Source of the DNA: Dehalococcoidales bacterium
GTDB taxonomy: Bacteria; Chloroflexota; Dehalococcoidia; Dehalococcoidales; GCA-2688105
Direction of reading: 5' to 3'
Length of the DNA stretch: 21,312 nucleotides
Assembly (NCBI GenBank): GCA_030640255.1
Contig: DAOWJS010000054.1
Coordinates: 1-21,312 of the forward strand
Position numbers and translations under genes: made by a program. The notes under the pieces were generated by a model that worked only from the letters and a program-made list of their open reading frames with translations, was not told the origin of the DNA and made no database searches. Position 1 is the first letter of the stretch, and each line of letters begins with the position of its first letter. Below are positions 14,221 through 21,312 of the stretch, one piece after another.

Positions 14221-14764
14221 GAGCTGATAAGTAGACGCTAAAGGTTTGAGAATCAAACAGCACCAACACCACCTCCCTGACTGAGGTAGGGCTCTGGCGA
14301 AGAAAGGCAGTAACGGCACCGACAGCTACTTTTGCCGCCTGAGCCACCGGATAGCCATAGGCACCGGTGCTAATTGACGGGAAAGAAAGGCTTCTGATGT
14401 TGTTCTCGGCGGCCAGTTTCAAGCTCTCCTGATAGGCGCTAGCCAGCAACTCTGTCTCCCCTTTCTGGCCACCATGCCAGATAGGACCAACGGTATGAAT
14501 GACATATTTTGCCTTAAGATTGCCACCACCGGTAATAACCGCCTTACCGGTGGGTAAGCGCCCTTGTCTGGATACAATCTGCTTACACTCCTCCAAAATG
14601 GCCGGACCGCCTGCCCGGTGGATGGCTCCATCTACTCCACCACCCCCCATAAGGCTGGGATTGGCGGCATTAACTATCGCCTCGGTATCCTGTTGGGTAA
14701 TGTCTCCCTGAATTATGCGTAGCTTAGCCTGGTTAATAGTAACTTCGGTAGTTGACTCCTCCAT
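14207..14764 (-). CDS. Macrodomain protein, ADP-ribose / O-acetyl-ADP-ribose hydrolase type
   Basis: A 185-residue macrodomain of MacroD/YmdB type: GDIT at 20-23, 'IVNAANPSLMGGGGVDGAIH' at 30-49 with the ADP-ribose loop, then HTVGPIW, and 'SFPSISTGAYGYP' for the phosphate loop. It binds ADP-ribose and may remove it from proteins or deacetylate O-acetyl-ADP-ribose. The ribosome site GAGGTGAGG (14775-14767) is made from the end of the pyruvate kinase remnant just upstream. Its 3' end overlaps the kinase gene on the other strand. Confidence 0.9.
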   Translation of the reverse strand: MEESTTEVTINQAKLRIIQGDITQQDTEAIVNAANPSLMGGGGVDGAIHRAGGPAILEECKQIVSRQGRLPTGKAVITGGGNLKAKYVIHTVGPIWHGGQKGETELLASAYQESLKLAAENNIRSLSFPSISTGAYGYPVAQAAKVAVGAVTAFLRQSPTSVREVVLVLFDSQTFSVYLSALKEQ

Positions 14765-14769
14765 AACCT

Positions 14770-15053
14770 CACCTCTATGCCATTAGCTTCAGCAATAATA
14801 CTATCAATATCATCCACGGCTTCGTGTTTCTCGACCTTAGCAATAAGGGGCACATCTGCCCCTTTTTCTCGTAAAAACTGCTTCACTTGCACGATATCAG
14901 ATGATTCATTTACGACAGCAAGTAATCCACCAACAACCACCTTACATTTGACTTCAATATCAGTAGTAGCTATTACCTCTAGTTGAATGGCTGGCTTGAG
15001 CTGCTGGTCGGTCCGATAGTGCCCACTATCTTAGTTTTCCTGAGCATCTCCAT
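14770..15053 (-). pseudogene. pyk: Collapsed pyruvate kinase remnant
   Basis: Three pyruvate kinase segments survive in order with large parts missing. Piece 1 (15053-14979) has MEMLRKTKIVGTIGPTSSS, the N-terminal strand, ending in a TAG. Piece 2, in another frame from 14988, reads IQLEVIATTDIEVKC then KVVVGGLL, as in the B-domain edge. Piece 3, running on in frame to 14770, reads 'SSDIVQVKQFLREKGADV' then PLIAKVEKHEAV and 'DSIIAEANGI', including the catalytic-lysine strand. Roughly 100 codons are missing between 1 and 2 and about 45 between 2 and 3; the Mg-site segment (VARGDLG) and the rest of the barrel are gone. Cannot be functional. Fills most of the 370-base space before the macrodomain gene. 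Confidence 0.78.
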
Positions 15054-15134
15054 ATCCTGACAAATTAAACCCCCAAAGATGACCCTGATTTTACAATTGG
15101 AGAGATGGGGCTAGCTTGGCTTGCTTCCATACTC

Positions 15135-16220
15135 CTAGAATGACGTTATATTTGGCTTGGGGTGGCTTTCAGGCCAGACCCTGGCACCCTTAGCCAGCCG
15201 GTTTCCCCTACCCACAGTTACATTATCACCCAGAACACAGCCATCAAGAACAGGGCTACCGTGTTGAACACAGCTATAGGAGCCAGCAATGCAATTTCTC
15301 AGTATCGCCCCCTCACCTACCTTTGAGTCATGCCACAGCACTGACCCTTCTACAACGGCACCTTTAGCCACCTCACACCTTGGCCCCAGAACAGTGGGAC
15401 CCTTGACCTGCGCATCCTCAGCAATAACACACTCTTCACCGATCAGCGCTGGTCCTTCAATCCGAGCTGTAGAATGGATTTTGCTTCCTCTACCGAGCCG
15501 AATGCCTCGGTCACCCCACCCCCAAAGCAGGTCATGATGTGCCTCAAGATACTTCTCCGGCGTGCCGGTGTCGATCCAGTAGGCATCAGAGGGATAGCTC
15601 AAGATAACCTCACCCATCTCAAGGAGCCGTGGGAAAAGGTGATGCTCGAACATGAAGGGAGTTGCCACCGGGACATGTTCCAGAACCTCAGGTTCCAGGA
15701 TATATATACCGGCATTTATCAGGTTGCTGGTCACTTCATCCCGGCTTGGCTTCTCCATAAAGCGCTTTACCTTACCCTCGGCATCGGTCTCCACCACGCC
15801 ATAAATGGTGGGGTTGTCCACCGGCGTAAGCGCTATACTTACTTTAGGCCCTATTTCCTGGTGACGTCTCATCATAGCCGTCAGGTCTATCTCAGTCAGG
15901 ACATCGCCATTGAAAACGAAGAACGACTCGTCGAGGAATGCCTCAGCATTTTTCACTGCCCCGGCTGTGCCCAACGGCGATTCCTCTACCAGATAGGTCA
16001 TCCTAATCCCAAATTTGGTGCCATCGCCAAAATAGCTTTGGATTGGGTCAGGAAGAGAACCCGTAGCCAGGATAATATCTTCCACACCGTGCTCCTTGAG
16101 ATAGCCTGCCATGTATTCCAAGAAGGGCCGGTTCAAGATAGGCACCATCGCCTTTGGTACGTTGCAGGTCAGGGGGCGTAGCCTTGTTCCCTCTCCACCC
16201 ACAAGGATAACTGCCTTCAT
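15135..16220 (-). CDS. Nucleotidyltransferase, mannose-1-P guanylyltransferase / glucose-1-P thymidylyltransferase type with LbH tail
   Basis: A 361-residue sugar-nucleotide-forming enzyme. The N-terminal GT-A-like domain has GGEGTRLRPLT (8-18), 'PKAMVPILNRPFLEY' and the metal-binding 'FNGDVLT'. 'YGVVETD', 'FMEKPS' and 'NAGIYILEP' follow in the family order. From about 240 the chain has hexapeptide-repeat beta-helix turns (IHSTARIEGPALIGEECVIA and similar, in parts). It makes GDP-mannose or a similar donor for glycans; the nucleotide used cannot be fixed from sequence. ATG at 16220 is preferred (GGAGG 7 bases before) over GTG at 16223. Confidence 0.86.
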   Translation of the reverse strand: MKAVILVGGEGTRLRPLTCNVPKAMVPILNRPFLEYMAGYLKEHGVEDIILATGSLPDPIQSYFGDGTKFGIRMTYLVEESPLGTAGAVKNAEAFLDESFFVFNGDVLTEIDLTAMMRRHQEIGPKVSIALTPVDNPTIYGVVETDAEGKVKRFMEKPSRDEVTSNLINAGIYILEPEVLEHVPVATPFMFEHHLFPRLLEMGEVILSYPSDAYWIDTGTPEKYLEAHHDLLWGWGDRGIRLGRGSKIHSTARIEGPALIGEECVIAEDAQVKGPTVLGPRCEVAKGAVVEGSVLWHDSKVGEGAILRNCIAGSYSCVQHGSPVLDGCVLGDNVTVGRGNRLAKGARVWPESHPKPNITSF

Positions 16221-16268
16221 CACTTCGCCTCCACTACCCTTCGCCCATCATTGAGCTAATTGCATTCA

Positions 16269-16277
16269 ATTATATCA
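16269..16277 (-). promoter_or_regulatory. Extended -10 promoter for the nucleotidyltransferase
   Basis: Minus-strand TGATATAAT at 16277-16269, about 50 bases before the ATG. No good -35. Confidence 0.55.
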
Positions 16278-16329
16278 TATGAAAAAGGGAGACCTCATGA
16301 CCTTATTTGGCAACAGCAAGAGTTCCTAG

Positions 16330-16358
16330 TTTACAAATAGGAATTTCTGGACTAAAAT
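16330..16358 (+). promoter_or_regulatory. Promoter for tRNA-Val
   Basis: TTTACA (16330-16335), 17 bases, TAAAAT (16353-16358); predicted start just before the tRNA 5' end at 16369. Confidence 0.65.
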
Positions 16359-16368
16359 ATATGCTTGC

Positions 16369-16441
16369 GGGCGGTTAGCTCAGTGGTTAGAGCGCTTGCT
16401 TCACACGCAAGAGGTCACTGGTTCAAGTCCAGTACCGCCCA
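16369..16441 (+). tRNA. tRNA-Val (anticodon CAC)
   Basis: Full cloverleaf: 7-bp acceptor stem (16369-16375 with 16434-16440), D arm GCTC/GAGC, anticodon stem CTTGC/GCAAG with loop TTCACAC, T arm ACTGG/CCAGT with TTCAAGT. CCA is not encoded. Canonical length of 73. Confidence 0.95.
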
Positions 16442-16584
16442 GTTTAGATAGGAAGAGCTAGCTTCTACAATGGGCAAAGGTAACCGGAGTTTCTTCTGAC
16501 ATCCACTTCTTAACGAAGCAACGCCTGGTAGTTTTGCTCTTGGTTCTGTTTTCGGCGTCTCTCCCGCCAAAGGGTGAATTAGAA

Positions 16585-16657
16585 TGCCCCCAAGCGAATT
16601 CGAATCGCTGTTGCCGGCTTGAAAGGCCGATGTCCTAGGCCTCTAGACGATGGGGGC
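16585..16657 (-). tRNA. tRNA-Glu (anticodon UUC)
   Basis: On the minus strand: acceptor GCCCCCA pairs with TGGGGGC, the TCGTCTAGAGGCCTAGGACA D-arm is typical of Glu tRNAs, the anticodon loop is CTTTCAA, and the T arm has the TTCGAAT loop. Discriminator A; no encoded CCA. About 140 bases of featureless spacer separate it from tRNA-Val. Confidence 0.95.
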
Positions 16658-16667
16658 ACACCAACCA

Positions 16668-16696
16668 AGTATAGCAGATACCGAACCAGTCGACAA
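16668..16696 (-). promoter_or_regulatory. Promoter for tRNA-Glu
   Basis: Minus-strand TTGTCG (16696-16691), 17 bases, TATACT (16673-16668) with TG just upstream in extended -10 position. Confidence 0.6.
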
Positions 16697-16743
16697 CGCT
16701 ATATATAATCTTATTCCCCCTTTATCCCCTTGACCTTGCCGTG

Positions 16744-16752
16744 TGCTACAAT
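16744..16752 (+). promoter_or_regulatory. Possible extended -10 before the DedA-type gene
   Basis: TGCTACAAT, one base from the repeated TGCTATAAT. A TTGACC at 16730 is only 11 bases from it, too close to be its -35. A separate TATAAT at 16704-16709 is an alternative. Confidence 0.35.
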
Positions 16753-16767
16753 GCCACTGGAGACAAG

Positions 16768-17376
16768 ATGAGCCAGATAATTAACTACATTAAGCAGTCT
16801 GTAGGGGGGAATAGGCTAAGGAATATACTTATTCCCCTCTTAATACTACTTGCGGTCATAGCCATTTGGGTTGGTATCTTCTACTTTTATCAACACTACC
16901 CTGACAAATTTGACCAACTAAGAGGCTACGGCTATCTGGGAGCTTTCCTTCTCAGCTTACTGTTCAATGCCACGGTCATTTTACCAATGGGCGCTATCGG
17001 GATAGTTTTTGCTCTGGGGGCGGTTCTTCCCTTACCGGCTGTGGTCGGGCTAGCTGGTGGGGTTGGAGCCGCTATCGGAGAGATAACCGGGTATATGGCT
17101 GGCTATAGCGGGCGCGGGATTGCCCAAAGAAGCCAGGCATATAGCCGGGTGGAGGATTGGGTGAGGCGGTGGGGGGCTATAGCTATCTTTATCTTCTCAC
17201 TAGTGCCCTTCGCCTTTGACCTAGTCGGGATAGCTGCCGGTATCCTTCGTTTTCCCTTCTGGAAGTTTTTCCTGCTGTGCTTCTTGGGCAGAACCATACT
17301 CTATATAGGCGCCGCGCTGGCTGGAGCCTGGGGGTGGGAAGCGGTGCTACCTTACCTTAATCTTCACTACCAGTAG
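16768..17376 (+). CDS. DedA/VTT-domain (TMEM64/YqaA-like) membrane protein
   Basis: A 202-residue integral membrane protein with about five hydrophobic segments. The VTT/SNARE-associated domain signature is visible: 'GGVGAAIGEITGYMAGYSGR', then a re-entrant-type 'SLVPFAFDLVGIAAG'. Members are lipid scramblases or undecaprenyl-phosphate flippases; the substrate here is unknown. ATG at 16768 has GGAG (16759-16762) 5 bases before it; the longer GTG start at 16741 has no such site and would sit over the candidate -10. Its final 30 bases overlap the convergent MFS gene. Confidence 0.85.
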   Translation: MSQIINYIKQSVGGNRLRNILIPLLILLAVIAIWVGIFYFYQHYPDKFDQLRGYGYLGAFLLSLLFNATVILPMGAIGIVFALGAVLPLPAVVGLAGGVGAAIGEITGYMAGYSGRGIAQRSQAYSRVEDWVRRWGAIAIFIFSLVPFAFDLVGIAAGILRFPFWKFFLLCFLGRTILYIGAALAGAWGWEAVLPYLNLHYQ

Positions 17377-18627
17377 CGAACCGACGACAAAATAGATAAA
17401 ACAAGCTAGCAGCATAACCTGATAGCCCAGTCCAGAGCTATAGGCATTAAAGAAATCAATCACCGGTCCGATGAGGCGTGCCAATGCCGCCCCCCCAGCC
17501 GTAGCCATATTAGTTATCCCTAGGTATCTTGCCTCCTCGCCCTTAGCCACCAGGTCGGTAGCCAGAGCCCAGTTAGTGCTCATAAAAGCGCCAAAGGAGA
17601 TTCCCACCAGACCGCCGCAGAGCATTATAAGCATATGGCTGTGTTGGAAGAGGAATATTAGCGAAATACCTAGAGCACCAAGGAGCCCCGAAGTGACCAC
17701 AATTGGTCGGCGGCCTACCCTATCCGACAGACGCCCGGCAGGATACACTGCGGCTAGCATGCCAGCAACAGCCACCATAGAAAACCTTGCCATCGCCGTA
17801 GCTGGATGGGCCACACCAACCACATCGCTAAAAAAATAATAGCCAAAGGTCTGCAAGGTAGTGAACGCCATAAAGATGAAGAGGCGAGAGACTAAAAAGA
17901 GTATAAAATCACGGTTTGCCCTGACATCAATCTTGAAACTTTTATACAGGGTGGGCAGTAAAGGTAATTTAGAACCACCAGCTCCAGGTCGCTCCTTAAC
18001 CATCAGGACAGTAGCCAGCAGAGCACCCAGCAGGACAATAGCCAGCACACCCAACACCAACCATAACCAGGAGACTCCCTCACCGACACGGTAGCGGTCT
18101 ATAAAGGGGGCTAACAGATTTAGTAGGGCAACCCCACCCACTATCTCCAGCAGGCTCTTCACCCCGGAAGCAATGCCTCTCTTCCCTTCAGGGACAAGGT
18201 CGGGGATAAAGCCCTGGTAGGAAGCCTGTGCCGTATTGGAGCTAGCCTGGAGCAGGCAATAAATGATGAAAATGGCGGCATAACTGCCACCAAAGCCTAC
18301 TCCAGACAGAAGCAGAATAACCGCTACAGTGCCGATAAGGATGTAAGGTCGTCGACGCCCCCAGCTAAAGCTAGAGCGGTCGCTAATCGCCCCGGCTACC
18401 GGCTGAACCGCCATGGCGACCACTAAGCCGGTAAAGGTAAGCAGTCCGAGGTAGGTATTCTGCTGCGACACAGCAACAAAATCCAGTAGCCGCACTGGAA
18501 TAATAATAGTATGTAAACTTCCCCAGAGGGCAGATAGTCCAAAGCCAAAGATGGCAATCTTTAGGTAGTCAATTCGGCTAAATCCGCTTACCTTAGCCCC
18601 GGTGCCGGTATCTGCTGCTTTTCTCAT
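17347..18627 (-). CDS. MFS transporter (sugar/cation symporter-like)
   Basis: A 426-residue protein with about 12 hydrophobic segments. The loop 2-3 motif is present as 'AISDRSSFSWGRRRPY', and its repeat in the second half as GRLSDRVGRRPIV. The 'DRSSFSWGRRRPYI' form is close to the SLC45/sucrose-proton symporter type. The substrate is not identifiable, and no sugar catabolism genes are adjacent. ATG start, with no strong ribosome site visible. The 3' end overlaps the DedA-type gene by 30 bases. Confidence 0.86.
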   Translation of the reverse strand: MRKAADTGTGAKVSGFSRIDYLKIAIFGFGLSALWGSLHTIIIPVRLLDFVAVSQQNTYLGLLTFTGLVVAMAVQPVAGAISDRSSFSWGRRRPYILIGTVAVILLLSGVGFGGSYAAIFIIYCLLQASSNTAQASYQGFIPDLVPEGKRGIASGVKSLLEIVGGVALLNLLAPFIDRYRVGEGVSWLWLVLGVLAIVLLGALLATVLMVKERPGAGGSKLPLLPTLYKSFKIDVRANRDFILFLVSRLFIFMAFTTLQTFGYYFFSDVVGVAHPATAMARFSMVAVAGMLAAVYPAGRLSDRVGRRPIVVTSGLLGALGISLIFLFQHSHMLIMLCGGLVGISFGAFMSTNWALATDLVAKGEEARYLGITNMATAGGAALARLIGPVIDFFNAYSSGLGYQVMLLACFIYFVVGSLLVVKIKVR

Positions 18628-18689
18628 CTAATATAGTTTAAGGATAGCAGGGATAGAGTCAATCCACGAATTTCAGAGTTTGTTTACCA

Positions 18690-18820
18690 ACCCCTCACCC
18701 TTTATCCCCCTCCCTTCATAAGGGAGGGGGAAGTAGTTGTATAAGAGAGGCTTCGCCTCTCTTTGACTCTCCTTTGAAGGGGAGAGGGAGGAGAATTTCT
18801 AAAAGGGGCTCCGCCTCTTC
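18690..18820. repeat. Multi-palindrome intergenic repeat
   Basis: A compact run of palindromes: a perfect 11-bp stem with CAT loop (18706-18716 with 18720-18730), a perfect 9-bp stem with TTC loop (18743-18751 with 18755-18763), a CTCTCC/GGAGAG pair (18767-18772 with 18781-18786), and AGGGGCTCCGCCTCT near 18804. Similar GAAGCCCCTC hairpins and an inverted partial copy occur at 2.0, 3.8 and 4.3 kb. It may also stop transcription running toward it, but no long T run is seen. Confidence 0.75.
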
Positions 18821-18848
18821 CAATCCCTTCGCTGGACAACCTAGAATT

Positions 18849-19889
18849 TCACGGGTAGAGGGCTAACGCCTCAAGCCCGGTAGTTTCCGGCAAGCCGAGC
18901 ATAAGGTTCATATTCTGGATGGCCTGCCCCGCCGCCCCTTTACCCAGATTATCAATGCTGCTAGTAACTATGAGCCTCCCCGTTCTAGCATCAATGGTGG
19001 GGTAAATGAGGCAGAGGTTGTTCCCCAGGGTGTGCTTGGTGTGGGGAGGAAATTCTACTACCTTGACAAAGGGCTCACCCTGATAGAAGTCCAGATAGAT
19101 ATGCCTTAACTCTTCCTTCCCCTTTTTGCCAGTAACTGCCTTGCCTGGGGCTAGGGGGGCATAGCCAGTAGTTAGTATGCCTCTGGTCATCGGTATCAGG
19201 TGGGGAACAAAGGTCACCGACGGTGACGGTTCGGGGCGAAGCAGCTTTAGTTCCTGAATAATCTCGGGCAGGTGCCGGTGTCCGTCTAGGGCATAGGCGG
19301 TGGCGTCTTCATTGACCTCAGAAAAGTGGGTCTCAAGGCTTAGGGTTCTACCGGCTCCAGAGACCCCAGACTTGCTATCAATAATAATGTCAGGCTCAAT
19401 TACCCCCGCCTTGACCGCCGGGGCTAGAGCCAGAATCGCCCCAGCGGGATAACAGCCAGGGTTAGCCACCAGTTGAGCAGAAGCCACCTGAGACCGGTGT
19501 AGTTCGGTTAGACCATACACTGCTTGTTTAAGTAGCTGTGGAGCAGGGTGAGTAAAGCCATACCACTCCGAGTATTCCGCCGCCTCCTTCAGCCTGAAAT
19601 CAGCGCTGATATCCACTACCTTAATACCACGATTGAGCAACGGTATGACCTCTTTAGCACTCTCCCGATGTGGCATAGCCGAAAAGGCAAAATCAACCTC
19701 CCCCAGTTCAGCTTCAATGGTTAGCTCGGTGCTAGCCAGGTGAGGAAAAACCTCGCCCAGCCTCTTCCCGGCGGCACTCCGTCCGGTAACTGAGGTAAGC
19801 TCTACCTGTGGGTGCTGATATAGTAGCCTTGCCAGCTCGACACCGGCATAACCGGTAACATTGATAATACCAACCTTAGTTTTACTCAC
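18849..19889 (-). CDS. argC: N-acetyl-gamma-glutamyl-phosphate reductase
   Basis: A 346-residue enzyme of arginine biosynthesis, reducing N-acetylglutamyl phosphate with NADPH. The nucleotide-binding start is INVTGYAGVELARLL, the catalytic Cys146 is in NPGCYPAGA, the catalytic His in 'GHRHLPEI', and 'KSGVSGAGR' is also conserved. Full length. GTG start with AAGG about 6 bases before. argJ, argB and argD are not adjacent in this window, so the pathway is not clustered here. Confidence 0.96.
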   Translation of the reverse strand: MSKTKVGIINVTGYAGVELARLLYQHPQVELTSVTGRSAAGKRLGEVFPHLASTELTIEAELGEVDFAFSAMPHRESAKEVIPLLNRGIKVVDISADFRLKEAAEYSEWYGFTHPAPQLLKQAVYGLTELHRSQVASAQLVANPGCYPAGAILALAPAVKAGVIEPDIIIDSKSGVSGAGRTLSLETHFSEVNEDATAYALDGHRHLPEIIQELKLLRPEPSPSVTFVPHLIPMTRGILTTGYAPLAPGKAVTGKKGKEELRHIYLDFYQGEPFVKVVEFPPHTKHTLGNNLCLIYPTIDARTGRLIVTSSIDNLGKGAAGQAIQNMNLMLGLPETTGLEALALYP

Positions 19890-19929
19890 TTTTTGCCTTC
19901 TCCAGCCCCTTTCACCTGACTTTGGTTAA

Positions 19930-19958
19930 AGTATATCACAAGCTCACCCCGCAGTCAT
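19930..19958 (-). promoter_or_regulatory. Promoter for argC
   Basis: Minus-strand ATGACT (19958-19953), 17 bases, TATACT (19935-19930), extended by TGA. The start would be about 40 bases before the argC GTG. No ARG-box-like operator could be recognised. Confidence 0.5.
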
Positions 19959-19975
19959 ACCAGGGTAATCCAGTC

Positions 19976-21312
19976 TTAGGTTAGCCTTCCTTCCCTGAGC
20001 TCGCTAAGGATATGTTGAATCTCAAGGCTAGTTAAGCCAAAACGGTGCAGGGTGTGGCGAGTTATTTCTAAGCTGGCTTCAAACTCAGGGCGGACGATTT
20101 CAGAGATGCCAATGCCCTTAAATACTTCAGCATCAGCATCATGGTGAACCCGGGCTACTATATCAAGCCTGGGGTTAATTCTCAGCGCATTTCTGGTGGT
20201 TAATTCTACGGTTATAAAATCGGGGAAGGTACAAATAAGAACACGAGCCTCATTTAACTGAGCATGGGCAAGTATCTCAGGGTTGCAAGCATCTCCATAG
20301 ATGCAGGGAATCCCCTTGGCACGTAGTTCTGAGATGACCAGAGGGTCAAGGTCAATTACCAAGTAGGAAAAGTTCCGCCGCTCTAGAATTTTAGCCAGAT
20401 TGCTCCCAACACGACCATGCCCGCAGATTACGGCATGCCCTGATAACTGCCACTGCTTACTCTGCCAACCTGGGTCAAGGCGAGTGGCCACTAGCTGGCT
20501 AAATCTTTTTTGCTGGCTGAGCCGTTTGTAGAGGAATGAGGCAAAGCTTAAAGCAAAAGGGGTCAGCAACATAGTAATGATGGCACTGGTTAAGGTTAAC
20601 GAGTAAAGATATGGTGAGACGATGCCGGCTTCCATGCCCATTCCTGCCAGGACAAAGCTGAACTCCCCTATCTGTATTAGTCCCATACCTACAAATAGTG
20701 TTGTCTTGAAGCTATAACCAAAAGACCAGGGAATAAGGGAGCAGATGATAAATTTAGCCACAATTATGACCGTTACCACCACCGCAACAATGGCTAGATT
20801 CTCTATCACAAAATGTGGGGAGGCAAGCATTCCGAGGGAAACAAAAAAGAGGGCGCCGAAGGTATCACGCAGGGGGACAATATCAGCAAAAGCCTGACGG
20901 GCGAAGGCTGACTGACTAATTAGTAACCCGGCAATAAAAGCACCGACGGCGGCAGATAAGCCGAAGAAGTAAGCACCAAGAGCTGCCCCCAAGCACAGGG
21001 CGACTACAGTGAGCAGAAATAGCTCTCTGGAACCTCCCCCTGCCACGCGTCCCAGTAGCCAGGGCAATCCCCACATTCCCAGAACCAGCATCGCTCCAAT
21101 AAAAAGCACTGCCTTGAGTGTGGCTATTCCTAAAGCCGACCATAATTCTACTCCTGCCCCACCCAGAGCTGGCAAAATAATCATCAGGGGCACTAGGCTC
21201 AGGTCTTGCACCAGGAGAATTCCTATCATAACGCGACCATGCCCTGAATCAAGCTCCCCCCGCTCCGTAAGGGTTTTGAGCACAATCATAGTGCTACTAA
21301 GGGCAATAAGAA
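19976..21312 (-). CDS. KefB-type monovalent cation/proton antiporter with TrkA-N domain (5' end outside window)
   Basis: The frame continues to the window edge: codons upstream of the first Met read LIALSST, the usual 'ALSSTxxVL' of this family. So the N-terminal third is missing and at least 445 residues are in view. Membrane part (about 1-250): 'GILLVQDLSLVPLM', 'FFVSLGMLASP' and others. From about 285 a Rossmann TrkA-N/RCK domain begins GHAVICGHGRVGSNLA and senses NAD(H) or nucleotides to gate transport. Exports K+ or Na+ against H+. A TrkA-C domain is not evident. Confidence 0.9.
   Translation of the reverse strand, partial: LIALSSTMIVLKTLTERGELDSGHGRVMIGILLVQDLSLVPLMIILPALGGAGVELWSALGIATLKAVLFIGAMLVLGMWGLPWLLGRVAGGGSRELFLLTVVALCLGAALGAYFFGLSAAVGAFIAGLLISQSAFARQAFADIVPLRDTFGALFFVSLGMLASPHFVIENLAIVAVVVTVIIVAKFIICSLIPWSFGYSFKTTLFVGMGLIQIGEFSFVLAGMGMEAGIVSPYLYSLTLTSAIITMLLTPFALSFASFLYKRLSQQKRFSQLVATRLDPGWQSKQWQLSGHAVICGHGRVGSNLAKILERRNFSYLVIDLDPLVISELRAKGIPCIYGDACNPEILAHAQLNEARVLICTFPDFITVELTTRNALRINPRLDIVARVHHDADAEVFKGIGISEIVRPEFEASLEITRHTLHRFGLTSLEIQHILSELREGRLT

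Noticed and set aside
14713..14940. 75-residue open frame as a real small gene
   Set aside because: Its sequence is the interior of pyruvate kinase; reported as a pseudogene instead.
15474..16181. 235-residue plus-strand open frame opposite the nucleotidyltransferase
   Set aside because: The opposite frame encodes a well-conserved enzyme; this one resembles no family.
16730..16752. TTGACC with TACAAT as a standard promoter
   Set aside because: Spacing is only 11 bases; at best the TGCTACAAT acts as an extended -10.
18690..18820. Serial palindromes as a CRISPR array
   Set aside because: Stems differ from one another and spacing is irregular; no cas genes in the window.

Overview
This window is about 21.3 kb of bacterial chromosome with balanced base composition, dense genes and mostly housekeeping content. 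The gene set suggests an anaerobic Chloroflexota of the Dehalococcoidia type: FabK-type enoyl reductase next to rpmF and fabD, a four-Cys L32, an HpnP-like B12 radical SAM protein, a stand-alone RAM domain, a LacD/LacC pair and G-rich palindromic intergenic repeats. This placement is inferred from gene content only; no 16S or marker phylogeny could be run.

Layout. 1-1.2 kb: C-terminal third of Mfd. 1.2-4.4 kb: an accessory stretch with an AbiJ-NTD4-type protein, a beta-propeller lipoprotein, a HicB-HicA pair and a 0.67 kb gene-free segment. That segment holds a run of RNA-like hairpins ending in a strong terminator. Terminator and promoter units are duplicated around these genes. 4.4-6.0 kb: an HpnP/DUF4070-like radical SAM enzyme. 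6.0-10.2 kb (minus): DUF177, rpmF, fabK, fabD, then nusB, acpP and a HAD hydrolase, linking ribosome biogenesis to fatty-acid synthesis. 10.3-12.1 kb: a small RAM-domain gene (+), then plsC and ispH (-). 12.2-14.2 kb (+): a LacD-like aldolase and a PfkB sugar-phosphate kinase. 14.2-15.1 kb (-): a macrodomain protein directly after a collapsed pyruvate kinase pseudogene. 15.1-16.2 kb (-): a sugar-nucleotide transferase. 16.4-16.7 kb: tRNA-Val(CAC) and tRNA-Glu(UUC) on opposite strands. 16.8-18.6 kb: a DedA/VTT membrane protein and an MFS transporter, converging. 18.7 kb: a multi-palindrome intergenic repeat. 18.8-21.3 kb (-): argC and a KefB-type cation/proton antiporter cut by the window edge.

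Genes that work together: fabK, fabD, acpP and plsC cover part of fatty-acid and phospholipid synthesis; rpmF, DUF177 and nusB cover ribosome and rRNA production; the aldolase and PfkB kinase are successive steps acting on a ketohexose phosphate; HicB and HicA form a toxin-antitoxin pair. Many promoters here carry an extended -10 (TGNTATAAT), and two divergent intergenic spaces hold back-to-back sigma70-type promoters. The least explained parts are the RNA-like segment near 4.05-4.27 kb, the pyruvate kinase remnant at 14.77-15.05 kb and the dispersed palindromic repeats.
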